A DNA stretch of 64,000 nucleotides from assembly GCA_963930775.1 (NCBI GenBank), contig OZ005704.1:1240001-1304000 (forward strand), read 5' to 3'. Source of the stretch: Cliona cf. orientalis (taxonomy: Eukaryota; Porifera; Demospongiae; Clionaida; Clionaidae). Below are positions 15,116 through 27,869 of the stretch, piece by piece (position 1 is the first letter of the stretch; each line of letters opens with the position of its first letter). Made by a program: the position numbers and the translations under genes. The notes beneath the pieces are model-generated. The model saw only the letters and a list, made by a program, of their open reading frames with translations. It was not told where the DNA came from and did not search any database.

Positions 15116-17183
15116 GCCTTGGAGCTTGCAGTGGGCGTCTTCTGGAATTGACGCGTCGATAATATGATCACATGCACATTCAAAGGCTCCACCCACTCGG
15201 ATCGTGCGGTCGATCGATCGATCGATCGATCGATCGAGTCATGTCATTTGCATGCTGCATGCTATATATAGTGCATGCATGCATAGCGCTAGCGCGAGCG
15301 CATGCTGCATGCTGCGTTGACGTCATGACATAAATTATTGACAGCGCAGCATATTCTCCGATCGAGGCCTTGCCGTCTCCTGAAATTGAGCTGATCTTGA
15401 CTAGACTTGTTGACCTGCGTAAATCTTCACTGAGTTGGAGCATAGGAATACACAACGCCAAGAGTGATAGTTGGAACAGGCTCTACTATTAAAACTCGGC
15501 TCAGAATTATATTAAAGTAAGCCAAATTCGAGTAGTTGAAGTTGATCGTTGCCAAATTCTCTAGTATAGTAAAGTGAGCTGCCCAATTTTAATAGGTAAC
15601 TCTGTAACGTGCATGTACTGGATTGCGTATGCTTGTTGCACATAATTTGTAGACTTATTATACTACCTTGTTTAGCAAATTATGTATTATTATGTAGGGA
15701 TACATACAAGCATAAGCTAATTATGCCACAAGTGGCCTGCCATGCATGTATCAATAAACCAGAGCTGTACATACACAGTACTAGCCTCGTCCCCAGGCCA
15801 CTCCCATGGCCACGTTTTTTGCAAGGGCCTGGGGACGAGGCTAACACAGTACCTGATTGGATGGACCAAGCTGTTCATCCAAATTATGTATCCACGAGTG
15901 GATTGAGTATTGGAGGCTGAAGGCCATAAAAAAGCCTATCTACTAACTCATGGTATCCCCAATAATTTGCAACTATAATTAGCCTGTGGGAGGGAAATGT
16001 TCCCAGCTTGTTCACGGCACAATCAGATCTGTTTTTGTACATGGAGAGCAGTCCGAAGCATACATGATGAGATGAGAATGGGCTCATTTCTAGTTTCATT
16101 ACCAAAGTGTCATTGTGAAGTCTGGTTAATAGGTGCACATGTGCTTATCACTGTCACTAATAAGGAAGTGCGCCTATTAGATGATGTGCGCTCAGTAGAG
16201 AGTGCATGTGACGTTTTGGCCTCTGCCCACTGTCAGCACGTTCGAGCGCTCTAGCACAATCGCTTAACAACAGAAAGGAAGTATATAATATTATGATCGT
16301 GCTGAAAACTTTTCATGGCCAATGACCTTTGCCATAATATAGTACTACAAAATTTATTATGAAATTACAATTTTCCCAACTCAGTCTAGTGTCCATATTA
16401 TCACATTGCCTCAAAAATTTCAAGTCATGATAATAATATGGCTACTCTGAGCAGTCATGATAACAGTAGTCAGATATTAATGATATCCAGATTATAATTG
16501 TAGCCAAATATGGCCTTGTATCCAGACCTTGCTGTATTTTCGGTATTCAAGTTTTACGTGAAATATCGGAATATCATAGGCACAAAGTTAACCAAATATG
16601 CATGCATTCTGTCGATGTCACATTTTGTGGGCAGTCACATGAATAATATTAATTGCTGAATCATAAGCCACATGTTGCATTGTGTTATCACATACAATAC
16701 AGTCTTAATGGTTATACCACACTGACTAACTAATAGGGAATGGGGATCTTTTTGCCTCATGGTTAGCTTATTTGCAATAGACACTCGTGGCATTGGGTAC
16801 ACTGTTCATGATGATGTACAGAATCTTAGTTATTTACACAGAGTACGCATCAGTGTGACCTCCCACTGCTCATTGATGACACGTTCATATCACATGTTGT
16901 TAGGGCTAGTCCCTTACATACTTAGCTTTAATGTGAATATTATGCATATTGTACATATGTGCATGTACATGTATTTATTTATGCATCAACTGGCATTCCA
17001 GAATCACTCCTCTCCCCCACTAGCTCAGCTTCCCCTCTCACATATATGACTTTATTGTACGCTGTGTATTACTTTCCCACCCCAATGGCATCAGGTAACT
17101 GGTCCTCCATCTACTTGACTTAAAAATAATGATTCTGCGATTATGAAACACTGATCATTGTTAATTTAGGTGTTCACCACAAG
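15116..17183. other. Gap between ATG14 and tandem-DED gene A
   Basis: Divergent promoter side for ATG14 (-) and gene A (+). A (CGAT)n tract lies at 15211-15236. A short hairpin repeat lies at about 15782-15842: TAGCCTCGTCCCCAGGCC and its inverted copy are separated by ~25 bp. An AG ending just upstream of gene A's ATG (TTTAG at 17165-17169) suggests an unlocated 5' UTR exon. No coding region is supported. Confidence 0.5.
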
Positions 17184-20100
17184 ATGTCGGAGCATGTGTC
17201 AGAAGAAGCGCTGAATTCTATATTCACAAATATCGATGACTATTGCGTATTGAAGTTGTTGAAATTTGTGGCACATTCGGTCGTCAAATCTGGAGTACTT
17301 GAAAGCTGTAGCTGTGTGTTGGATGTGTACAGAAAAATACGAGATTCTCTGAAGGATGAAGATTACCGTGTTGCAGTCTCTTTTTTGAGGCACTTCCTTC
17401 AAATTACTGGCTGCCCACAAGCAACAGAATTAAGTGCTCATTGCTGTGAAGAGTTTGATTTGACCACTCGTGCCCCTTATCTATCATCGTATCACCTCTT
17501 GCTCCGCTTAGCATATAAAACAGACCGCAATAACAATTACAGTTGTCTCTTAGAGTCCGTTGATCAAAGCAAACTTAGCAAGTCGAAGTACGAGTTATAT
17601 GATGCAATTTCCACAGTAGAGCTGTTCCAGAGTATGATTTACAAGGGAACCCTGCATCCAGACAACATAAATTCACTGAAACAAGAGCTCGCGGAGATTT
17701 TGAAAGGTGGTCAACTTCAACTAGAGCTGAATTTTGTGCAAAATTATAATCAACAAGGTATGTTATTAATTTAGTGACTAAGGTTTGTATCGCTTATTGT
17801 GTTCGTCTTCTCCATAGATGAGATGACTCTACTTTATGATTTTGAAGGTATGTGTAGCCAACTACCAACTATTTTCAATGTTGAAAATTTTTGTGGGACC
17901 ACGGAAATGTTATCCTGCAAAATATTCAGTATGTTAATGGTCAATAACTTATGGGCGTGGCCAACTTTCGTATACGCGATGTAGTAATTAGATCATACCT
18001 AGACTTAGATACATAGCCTTATTACTGTAGAAACTCTTCTTGTGTACTGATGCCTTACCTTTGCTTGTTTTTTAGCCATCTCCTCAAGCTAGACGCGAGC
18101 TGCATCTTTTTGGTGAGCTACATTTAGAGTTAATAATTAGCACGATCTTTACCGCAGTGATTATGCGCATGCGCTATGAGCTAGCGAACACGTGGCTGAC
18201 GTATCGCTACATACATACAAACATACATACATACATAAGTACAGCGATTTTCTTGTATAGTACTGATTAGTGTGGGGCTCGCTCAGGCTTGCCCCATGCA
18301 GTTATAACTAATCATAATAAGCTATATGGGGGGGGTGGTTATGCAAAATTACCGTATACCGTATTTCTTCTAAAAATTCGGCCCTTCTAATTATTCGGCA
18401 TCCTTTACCGAATGATTGAAAATAGTCTCTGATTTTCGGCAAAGGTCGTCACGCGTATATGCTATAAGAATGCACACGCAGACAGAATGTTGAATATTAA
18501 CCTCTAAAAATTCGGTGAAGCTAAAGCAATATTAATATTTTCATGCCGAATTTTTAGAACAAATACGGTAGCTGAGGATTAACTTTTTCACGTGTTTGCA
18601 AAATTCTGCTCAAAAACAGATTTTTGTGGATAATTTTTTTGTGGTCGAGTCCTGCATAAACCTCGCCCAGCCATGTACCAGAGTGGCAGCGTTATGCAAT
18701 GGCGAGACAATGTTTGAGCTTTTGAAGCTAGCTATCATGTCAACAAGACATATGCATGGCTTCACTATACAAATATATGGGAAAACTTCAAAGGGTCGAG
18801 TTTTTTTTTCTATACCACTTTCTATATGATAGCAGCATACATACAGTAGACACACAAAATTAATAGCAAAATAGCTAACTTTGATGTGCACCTGATAGTT
18901 AGGTTTCAATAATGTATAAACTTCTTAAAAGACATAATAATATTATTGTTTATATTGGTCATGTCCTCTGGTAACTTATTCCATTAGGGCATTAGAGTAT
19001 TGATATGCTGAAGTTCTTGCCCATGTGATTGTAAGAGAGTTGTTATATATTAGTTAGACACTGTTTAGGAGGTTTCTACGTGATTTAGAAGACCGAAGGG
19101 CTCTATGTAGAATCCCGAGCGCAGTGAGGGTTCTACGGAGCTCTGAGGTCTTCTAAATCACGTGAACAAGTTTAGATCATAATAGTAAAACACTGTAATA
19201 GCCCGAGGATACAAAGTTGTAGGGGTTCTATCAGACTTGTAGGGGTACTATCACATATAGATACCTGCTAATGACCAATCAGATTGCAGTATTTGTTATA
19301 ACTATGATCTAATAACAATTATTGATCTGTTTTGGTATGGAGTCCTCTTTGCAGCGATTGGAGCATCTGGAAATTGCGTCATAATTTTGAATAAGTGACA
19401 GTTTCATCTGCATTCATCTTATTTTTATACTGTATACAACGAAAAAATTTTCAGACGATCATTTTTCTTATTATAGTCCGTGTCCTAACCTGGAGGACAT
19501 AAAAGATGCGCTCTTCTACAAGTTCAGAAGGCCCACGGTTGGTCAGAATTGCAGTGCCGTGTGCATAAACAAGGGTAGCCATAGAGATGCATTCTCGAAT
19601 GAATGGCGCAAAGCGCCGCGTGTTTTGAGAGGCCTGCTCAGCAGGTCACCAAGCCTCGAGCGAAGTGAGAGACGAGGTCTATTCTTCGTCATAGCCTGAT
19701 GGTAGATTCGACAGAGCGAGGACATCACCACGAGTTCGAGCAGCTGCTATTGACCTGCATCGAGGGGTGTGGTCTACGAAGTAATACTGATAGGTCCAAA
19801 GTTCGCGCTGCTGCAGCTAGCTGGCATGCGCACTGTACTAACGATTGACTTTAATACGTACAGTACAGCTAGGGAGATGAGATTTTCTGTGAGCTTTAAT
19901 ACTGTGAATAACTCATGCATATTAACCATTATTCCATGATTGTGGAAGTGAGAGGAACCTGTTCTTTCATGTAGCCATTATTTTTAATATATACACTCAC
20001 AATAATAATATTTCTAATACTTTTCCAGGTCATTCAATATCAGGTGAATTTGCCATTCGTGTTCCAGTTTCAAGACCACTTGTACTCCATCCGAATTCTG

Positions 20101-22339
20101 ATCAGGAAGTCACTACAGACACAGATACAGACTTAGCTACCATACATGTATATAGTGATGATGGACATACACACAACCAAAGTATACCGTTACGTAAGTT
20201 ATAGTACTGAGCTTAATAATTAAAATTTATATAATTATATTATTACAGTTCAAGAACCCAAAAATGACGAAAATGGGAGTTGTGTTGAAATGGTCAAGGG
20301 AGCCAGGCGTCGACGTCTATGTAAGTGATAAGATGTGTGCACTCTACCATGACATTGTATGACTATAGTAAATTAATATATATATAGCTATAGATGACCA
20401 GATGTCAGACCAGTCTAGCGACTCAGAGGCAACTAACAGCCGACGTTCGTGTAAGTGGATATTGATTGCTATAATTATTACTAGGGAAATGTATAACATT
20501 GTGGGGCAAGCCACAGTTGTTTATGTTGCACCACACCTGACTGGCTGTACAGCCTATAGTGCAAAGTCAAGTATATCATCGATCTATCTTGGAATAATGA
20601 AGCTAGGCCAGTTAGTTGACAGGCCATATCTGGCAACATAGTTACAATCACTCTTCCATGCCCACACTGCTCCTTGCGCTGTTGAACTGACTCCAACTGA
20701 CGACGAGCTCTGTCTTGCTCTCGCATCCTTTGCAGTCTCGCTGGGTTTACGTTTTGTTCAGCATTCATGGTGATAGCAGTTTCTATACATGTACTAAAGA
20801 CACAAGTGTAAATTTGCAAGTTGCTGAATTTAGAGCAGCATAAATATGGAATGAATGACTGATGTTGGGCAGGGCGTAACTAAGGAAGGATTGATGTACC
20901 ATATATATATATCTCTCATTTGTGCAGTTTGTTACCATTTATGTGGGGCTTGCTCAGGCTCGCCCCAAAAATCACATGCCGTAAAAGAAATCATACTAGC
21001 TACATGTATGATACACACAAAGTCATGCATGAACTTTCACCAATAATTGATAATGATTCGGGTTAGGCATAGAGAATTTGAGTTCTTTAGCTAAGTACTA
21101 GCCTCAACTATGGGCCTGGGTTTGTATGTACACGTTTCTGCAATGTGCCTAGATACACATGTAGGGTATATGACAGGAAGTGTGTGGCATGTACACAGAT
21201 GTCAATTTAAACCAAAAATATTTGTTGTATATACTGGTAATTGCAGGTTGAAGCGTACCTATAATATACCTAATCCAGTCATGCATGGAAGCCTTGATAT
21301 GGAGATCATGCTCCATTTTATACACACATACATACACAATGTCATAGTATTGTCTCCATGGTCCAGGAAGCGGGCGATTTCCTGCTGCTGTGTAAATGGA
21401 GTGATTCTGATCTCTATGATTGCAGCAATGGTATTTTCATTCTACTATGCAGCGAAATCATCATCGGACCTTAGTCACTTACAACCCATTTATGGATATA
21501 GACCTAACCCCTTTATCTACTCTCCATTCAGCTCATCCATCAACCTTTTCTATTACACATCAGTTAGAGGAGTAATTCATGGAGATAGTGCTGGTTATAC
21601 GTACAACGTCACTTTGTGTTCGACATCGTGTCCACTTGTGACTTCTAAATCGCAGTCATCGGTGGTAGGAGAATGCCCAATGCTTCGTTACTATAATAAT
21701 TGTTACGTTCGTCTTCTTAATCACAATATCAGGCGCACTGACTCCCAATACTATAGTCGATACATGCTAAAGAACTCAAAAATGACATTAATTATATTTG
21801 AACAGTCCCACGTTAAGCCTGTACAACTCTGCATCACCAACGATAATGTTACCTGTGACCAAGTTTTCAGTAGTAACAATAATGCTGGATCTTTGATGGA
21901 GTGTCCTCAAGTATTGGACTTTAACCAGACTAATAACTATTCCCAGACATTTACAGCACCTGCAGACAGTTATTATTGTGCTGTGTGGCTTATCGAAGAG
22001 GCCAATCATTCAATTAACTACACGATCGAATTGGAAGTCATATCATATCAGTCGCCAACTTCTGGACAGTGTAAAAATTTCAATATCAATGATTTCACTC
22101 TAGAGCTGCAGTCTCATCGATTAAAAGTGGTTCCACGATACCAGGATGTATGTATATTTGTACAAAATAATGCTATAAATCAAGGTAGTGCCACTCTGTC
22201 GATGAGTGTGACTGCCAGTTGGTTTCAGAATCTTGCGTTTGTATTTGGTATAATAGTAATATTATTATTTATCATCTCAATGATTGTAATAGCAGCTGTT
22301 TTCTGTTTTAATTGTTACAAGTATATGAAACGTAAGTAA
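17184..22339 (+). CDS. Tandem-DED two-pass membrane protein, copy A
   Basis: Six exons: 17184-17757, 17818-17847, 20029-20193, 20249-20320, 20394-20450, 21348-22339, all joined in phase 1, giving 629 residues. Exon 1 encodes two death-fold domains. The second, VELFQSMIYKGTLHPDNINS, closely resembles the caspase-8 DED motif LFQRLQEKR..ESNLSFLK. The first begins at MSEHVSEEALNSIF and ends LRHFLQITGC. A Ser/Asp-rich linker follows, then TM1 (~308-331, GVILISMIAAMVF), an ectodomain of ~260 residues with paired cysteines (TLCSTSCPL, DSYYCAVW) and N-glycosylation sites, then TM2 (FGIIVILLFIISMIVIAA) and a short basic tail. N and C termini should both be cytosolic. A role in death or innate signalling is inferred. 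No family is known to me for the ectodomain. Paralogue at 27870-30355. The last codons overlap a good donor (AAAC/GTAAGT), so another 3' exon is possible. Confidence 0.83.
18359..18568. mobile_element. 210-bp MITE, CCGTA-ended, in gene A intron 2
   Basis: TIRs CCGTATTTCTTCTAAAAATT and, inverted, AATTTTTAGAACAAATACGG, flanked by TA on both sides. The interior repeats ATTCGGC-type phrases. No coding capacity. Confidence 0.88.
19077..19166. repeat. Foldback hairpin repeat
   Basis: ACGTGATTTAGAAGACC and its inverse GGTCTTCTAAATCACGT flank a loop containing a second inversion. A longer relative with the same style ('...ctcgctgcgctcggg...') is at 52413-52631. Confidence 0.65.
20641..20830 (-). mobile_element. 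Transposon-derived fragment with Arg-rich frame
   Basis: On the minus strand it encodes a charged repeat-like segment (MREQDRARRQLESVQQRKEQ). The same DNA phrase recurs in the arms of the foldback at 37790-38950 ('tgcgctgttgagctgat...cgagctctgtct'). Such RxRDRARR segments occur near the N terminus of Helitron/PIF1-type mobile-element proteins; this link is an inference. Nearby (20941-20965) is the GGGGC-type near-palindrome also found in that foldback. Confidence 0.4.
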
Positions 22340-22877
22340 TATTATGACATTGTATATATTATGAACCCTTGACCATCTCCCCAGTAGCTGCATAGTGTAT
22401 TGGTGCATGTGGTAAAAGGTCGTCAATAGAATGCGTACACATCGATCGATGCTCGCCCCAGAAATTATGGAGATGCCGGCGTCTAAGATCGACTCTCAGC
22501 CTTGATAACGATAAGTTTCGATGCCTCAATCACAGAGACGAACTCGACAGTACAGTATTCCTTCCGAACTTCAGGTTGGTCACGCTGCTGCAGTCGCGCG
22601 CGGGACAGCCCCTTGTGACAATGCGTGCTATATATAGCGCAAGGCTAGCTTTATTTATCCACGGCATTACGTAAGCCAAGAAAACACGTGAAGTTCAACC
22701 AACAGTACTTCTCAGAGAAAGTAGCGCTCAGCTTGTAATGTATTCGCTGGATACACGCGTAAGATACTCTACATATTTACTGATTTTCAAGTCCCAGAAA
22801 GGCTCCAGCGAGGCCCTGAATTTTCTCATAATTACCTCATTGATTACACCATAGGTTTCATCATAATTACACCATAA
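22340..22877. other. Spacer between gene A and the satellite array
   Basis: No ORF or repeat that can be named. GC-richer than its surroundings (several ATCGATCG and CGCGCG words). Nothing functional is supported. Confidence 0.4.
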
Positions 22878-24899
22878 TTACCTCATAACCACAGAAAAGT
22901 AAATTGCTACTGGGGAGATAATGAACAACTTGGAGACTACGTCCAGAGTCCCTCATGAATACGCCGCCACAAATTCGAACTAGGACACATCGACAAACTG
23001 CGCATGCTCCGTATACGCGTACAATATCGGGGCGCGCGGCTTGAGCCGGTTGACCTTCACCTGCCACGTGTTCGACTGAATAGGGAAATCCCCCCGAGTG
23101 CGAGCTCGCCAAAGAAAGCGAACCGAGAAAATCGCCATATCTCATCGATAGTCCACGATGTCTTCTACGCTAGGTTCGAATTCTGGGTCCCAACAACCTT
23201 TCATGCGCGCTAAACATTTTGAAACAGTTTCACAGGAATTACATCATAAGTTTCATCATAGGTTTCATCATCATTTCATCATCATTTCATCATAATTTCA
23301 TCATAGCGAGAGCCGAATTCTTTGTTTCTAATTGGGACTCTGGACGTAATGAACAACTTAGAGACTACGTCCAGAGTCCCTCACGAATACGCCGCCACAA
23401 ATTCGAACTAGGACACATCGACAAACTGCGCATGCTCCGTATACGCGTACAATATTGGGGCGCGCGGCTTGAGCCGGTTGACCTTCACCTGCCATGTGCT
23501 CGACTGAATAGGGAAATCCCCCTGCCCTGAAAACGAGCTCGCTAGAGAAAGCGAACTGAGAGAAACGCCAAAAGGATATCATCGGATAGTCCACTATCTC
23601 TTCTACGCTAGGTTCGAATTCTGGGTCCCAACAACCTTTCATGAGCGCTAAACATTTTGAAACAGTTTCACAGCAATTACATCATAATTTCATCATAGGT
23701 TTCATCATTATTCATCATAATTACCTCATCGCGAGGCCGAATCGATTTGTTAATTGGGACTCTGGACGTAATGAACAACTTAGAGACTACGTCCAGAGTC
23801 CCTCACGAATACGCCGCCATAAATTCGAACTAGGACACATCGACAAACTGCGCATGCTCCGTATACGCGTACAATATTGGGGCGCGCGGCTTGAGCCGGT
23901 TGACCTTCACCTGCCATGTGCTCGACTGAATAGGGAAATCCCCCTGCCCTGAAAGCGAGCTCGCTAGAGAAAGCGAACTGAGAGAAACGCCAAAAGGATA
24001 TCATCGGATAGTCCACGATCTCTTCTACGCTAGGTTCGAATTCTGGGTCCCAACAACCTTTCATGAGCGCTAAACATTTTGAAACAGTTTCACAGCAATT
24101 ACATCATAATTTCATCATAGGTTTCATCATTATTCATCATAATTACCTCATCGCGAGGCCGAATCGATTTGTTAATTGGGACTCTGGACGTAATGAACAA
24201 CTTAGAGACTACGTCCAGAGTCCCTCATGAATACGCCGCCCAAGGGCTTATAGACCCCAAAGGGGGAGAGGGCATGTAACTGGCACCTGGCAAACTTCAA
24301 ATCCATAGGCTAAAAATAGTAAATCTACATTATCAGTCCATAGCACTAATGCAGTCCAGACAGCAGCTGTTACTATAATTAGTTACAAACCACTGTCTGA
24401 TTTGAATTTTGCTAGGTACACTATCATGTATGGTAGTTACATGCCCTCTCCCCCTTTGGGGTCTATAAGCCCTTGGCCGCCATAAATTCGAACTAGGACA
24501 CATCGACAAACTGCGCATGCTCCGTATACGCGTACAATATCGGGGGCGCGCGGCTTGAGCCGGTTGACCTTCACCTGCCATGTGCGCGACTGAATAGGGA
24601 AATCCCCCCAAGTGCGAGCTCGCCAAAGAAAGCGAACCGAGAAAATCGCCATATCTCATCGATAGTCCACGATGTCTTCTACGCTAGGTTCGAATTCTGG
24701 GTCCCAACAACCTTTCATGCGCGCTAAACATTTTGAAACAGTTTCACAGGAATTACATCATAAGTTTCATCATAGGTTTCATCATCATTTCATCATAATT
24801 TCATCATAGCGAGAGCCGAATTCTTTGTTTCTAATTGGGACTCTGGACGTAATGTTACCTCATAACCACAGAAAAGTAAATTGCTACTGGGGAGATAAT
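22878..24899. repeat. Tandem array of ~422-bp transposon-like units
   Basis: Units begin with AATGAACAACTTAGAGACT at 22920 (one mismatch), 23348, 23770 and 24192, i.e. spacings of 428, 422 and 422 bp. Units 2 and 3 are nearly identical. At each junction GGGACTCTGGACGT and its inverse ACGTCCAGAGTCCC lie ~17 bp apart, forming a hairpin. The whole array is bracketed by a 46-bp direct repeat (22878-22922 and 24855-24899, starting TTACCTCATAACCACAG). The 70-110-residue minus-strand frames repeat with the unit and are not taken as genes. Confidence 0.92.
24241..24475. mobile_element. 235-bp TIR element nested in the satellite array
   Basis: Terminal inverted repeats of about 40 bp appear perfect (CAAGGGCTTATAGACCCC at left, inverted at right). 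A 6-bp target duplication GCCGCC lies at 24235-24240 and 24476-24481. It interrupts the fourth unit of the array. Non-autonomous and probably recent, given the TIR identity. Confidence 0.93.
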
Positions 24900-25010
24900 G
24901 ATTAACTTCATTGTTAATAATAGTATTAGATACGCGAAATTAATTTTTATCTCGCGTTTACGCGTGCGCGCAATTGCTATGTGTACAGCTAGAGCTGTCG
25001 CGGATCGGAC

Positions 25011-26343
25011 ATGGTGGTGTTTGTTGGAATTGCTGTCTTGTGCCTAGGCGCCCTGATAGCTCGCTACCTTCGTGAAAAGAAATGCCAATCCGGTGAGTGT
25101 CCACAACCTGAGCCTGGCCCCGACACTCTGAAGATCACCGTGAGCTACTACCCGCCGCCTGGTGCCCTACCGTCTCAGGCCAACGAAATCGGCGAAGGCG
25201 TTATTAAAGAATTGCATACAGCTTTTATAAAGAGTATAGTAAGTGTCTATACGTTGATAATGCTAGATCAAGACGTAGACTATTATACCACGATGCAGAA
25301 CTCAGATGTACAAAAGTGGAGGGTTCAACTGACAGTGCTTGATAGCCATGGTATCTGCTACTCCGGGTATCTGAAGGAGAATTGGACAGGCGATCCAGTA
25401 TCACTGTGTCCATCCATCGTTGTGACACTTCAAAGCATGTCCATACAAGGAAATTGCTTTCCATGCTGCCATTTTGACTATATTCTGACCACCATAAACA
25501 AAAAATTCACAGACGTTCTAAGCCTAAAACACCCTATCGAGACATTGTAAGTTGGCTTGAGCATCTGAAAATGCATGCAATGACATAAAAATTTCCTGTG
25601 TATGTTTTAATAGGATATTAACCCTCTCCTGGCTTGATTTAGAATGTTTGGTACCTCGTATACCGTATGGCGGGTAAGTTTCGTGGGGTGCTAATTTTTG
25701 TTATTTTCGTGGTTAACTTGGCAGTCACGAAATTTTTCCATCCACGAAAATTAATGCTTACAGTGATATGCGAGTTCATGATGATGGGCGTGGCCACAAA
25801 CATCGTGGCAGCGCAGCCAACACTTTCCAGTATTAGCAAGCAACAGTAGCCATTGTCATCCAGCTGATAGCGCCTTCAACACTAATATTCTTCTATCTCA
25901 TGCTATTTATCCATAGCCTTCCCCAGTCTCCCCAATCTTTGTTTGTCCAAGTCTCTGTTAGTAACGAAGAAGATCGTGAAGGCGTGTATCGATTATATTA
26001 TCGCTTGTGCAGCAGTGCTGCCACGCCCCTGGACTGGTTGCTGTCACGAAATTTAAACCACAAAAAGTAATTTTATGGGCCTTTTTGGACTTTCCATGAA
26101 AATTAGCCCCCTCGAAAATTACCCGCCATACGGTAAAAGGTGCATACATATCGCTGAATGAACCCCAACCATACAGGGATTCCACCCAGGACAATCATAA
26201 AGATAGCCATATATGGTATCATTACCTCATACATAATCACTTTCTAAATCCTTTATAGTGTCCTCATAGAGCCGTTGAAGAGTACCACTAGTGAATCCCA
26301 GACACCACAGCCTTGGCAGCCAAAAAGTACTTCTACTACTTAG
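25011..26343 (+). CDS. Small signal-anchored protein of unknown family
   Basis: Exon 1 (25011-25547) opens with a hydrophobic segment (VVFVGIAVLCLGALIARYL) followed by basic residues, typical of a signal anchor, then ~150 residues containing several cysteines (ECPQPEPGP, SLCPSIV, GNCFPCCHFDY). Without splicing it would stop two bases into the donor (ACATT/GTAAGT). Splicing to 26259-26343 keeps phase 2 and adds a Ser/Thr/Pro-rich tail ending QPKSTSTT. The result is 207 codons including stop. No family is recognised. The intron holds a MITE. The existence of the exon-1 gene is reasonably likely; the tail exon is a prediction. Confidence 0.5.
25663..26133. mobile_element. 471-bp MITE, CCGTA-ended
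   Basis: TIRs begin CCGTATGGCGGGTAA and end, inverted, TTACCCGCCATACGG; similarity extends ~35 bp inward. TA target duplication at 25661-25662 and 26134-26135. Inside there are mirrored TTTCGTGG/CACGAAA phrases. Confidence 0.92.
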
Positions 26344-27003
26344 TAGCAGAAAATGGACAAAACACACAGTCCTTTTGTATGTGCACATTGGATGAGGTTT
26401 GGTAACTGGTATAGCTATTATAGTATTATTATCATAGTAATGCTTTGTATATATGCCTGCTGTGAATAATAATTATTATTTTTGTATATTATCATTAATT
26501 TTCATCATGCATTATGAAATTTCAATGCCACGATAACAAATAACATGGGGCAGGCCGGGGCTTCAACCTTGATCAAAACAGGGTCCCTGATCAAAAATTA
26601 ATAGCAGGAACATGAGGAAGTACATTACAAGTGCGCGCTCGTATGCAGCGAGCATTAATTGGAGCGGATTTCGCAATCCAAACTTGACTGTCGTGTCTTG
26701 ATCGCAGGTGCTGATCGTTCGTCGAGTATCAGTGTTTATTCAGAAGCTGACAACCCTATTCATTATTGGTATGATGGCTATAGCTAAATCAGTAGCTACT
26801 CTAGACCGAGAGTAGTCTCATGAGGGAGGTATGCGATACCGGGCGGGCCAAATGATTCTGTATTTCGCCGCTCCTTCAGTTACAGATTCTGATTTTCTTT
26901 ATTGTCTTCCCTCGCAAGTAGTGGCTTGGGCTCAAGTTGGAGTTTGAACTGAGGGAGACTATTGTATTAATGGTATCATCACCATTGTCAACCTCAGTTG
27001 GGT

Positions 27004-27383
27004 CTACTATCATTAGTGATTCCAGACGATCGACCTCTGGCAATAAAAGCAGCCATAACTTGGTAGTGGATTTAGCTATGAACAGGAAACACAAACCAAG
27101 AGTTAGCTGAGTGAATGGCCTTTCTTCTGAACCTTGAATCAAGCAAATCGGTTAACCACACGCTTTGCGATTTTGATTTTTATCTCTATGGAAATTTGCA
27201 AGCAAAAATCTGTTTCAGTGCGTAACTCGAACAAGCTTTGTTCTTTCAACAGGAAACACCCAGCGCTGAATAGGCCTCGTCGAGAGGAAGCTATCGACAC
27301 CTTAATCGTTTGAATTGCTATCGCCGCCACTTAGCGATATCGAGCCGAAAAATCGTACGTCTGGAATCGCTACTATCATAGTA
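27004..27383. mobile_element. TIR element, family 3 copy b
   Basis: Ends CTATCATTAGTGATTCCAGA and, inverted, TCTGGAATCGCTACTATCATAG. Interior phrases align with 10997-11390 (for example 'gaagctat.gacaccttaa'). More diverged than copy a. Confidence 0.72.
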
Positions 27384-27869
27384 AAGCCTGTGCCGGCGGC
27401 AGGAGGGGGGGGGGGGGCAAGCCTGTGACCGACTATTCCGTATATTTGTACCATAATTTGAAACTAGCACTAATATTGACCCATGAATGGGATTGAACTG
27501 TATTGTAGCTACTAGCCAAAACATGTAGGGCAGCGTGACATTTGTAGGTGGGTATTCAGTGTATACCAGTTATGAGAGATGAGACCACAAAAATTACCAA
27601 TGAAAACGTGTTTGGAAGCCTCGAATGATAGAACTCGAAATCTTTATAATTATTATTATAGCTAATAATTAATTTCCCATTATGGAAGTTTGGATGGACG
27701 TAAATGGCAGCCTGGCATGATATGCTATGGTAACTATACTTACGAAGGTGGTACTGGTGCCTATCTAAACTAAGCTTTGACATACTCCTAGTACATAATA
27801 TGGTATCATATTTCCTTTGTGTCCAATTATAAACCTCTCACTGTTACCTTCTTAGGAAACTTTGGTGAA

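Noticed and set aside
18076-18112. Small exon between TTTAG and GTGAGC in gene A
   Set aside because: With the incoming phase it reads TAG after six codons; skipping it keeps the frame open and matches copy B.
22867-24659. Family of similar 70-110-residue minus-strand ORFs
   Set aside because: They repeat because the DNA unit repeats; frames cross unit hairpins and have no signal, domain or conserved start independent of the array.
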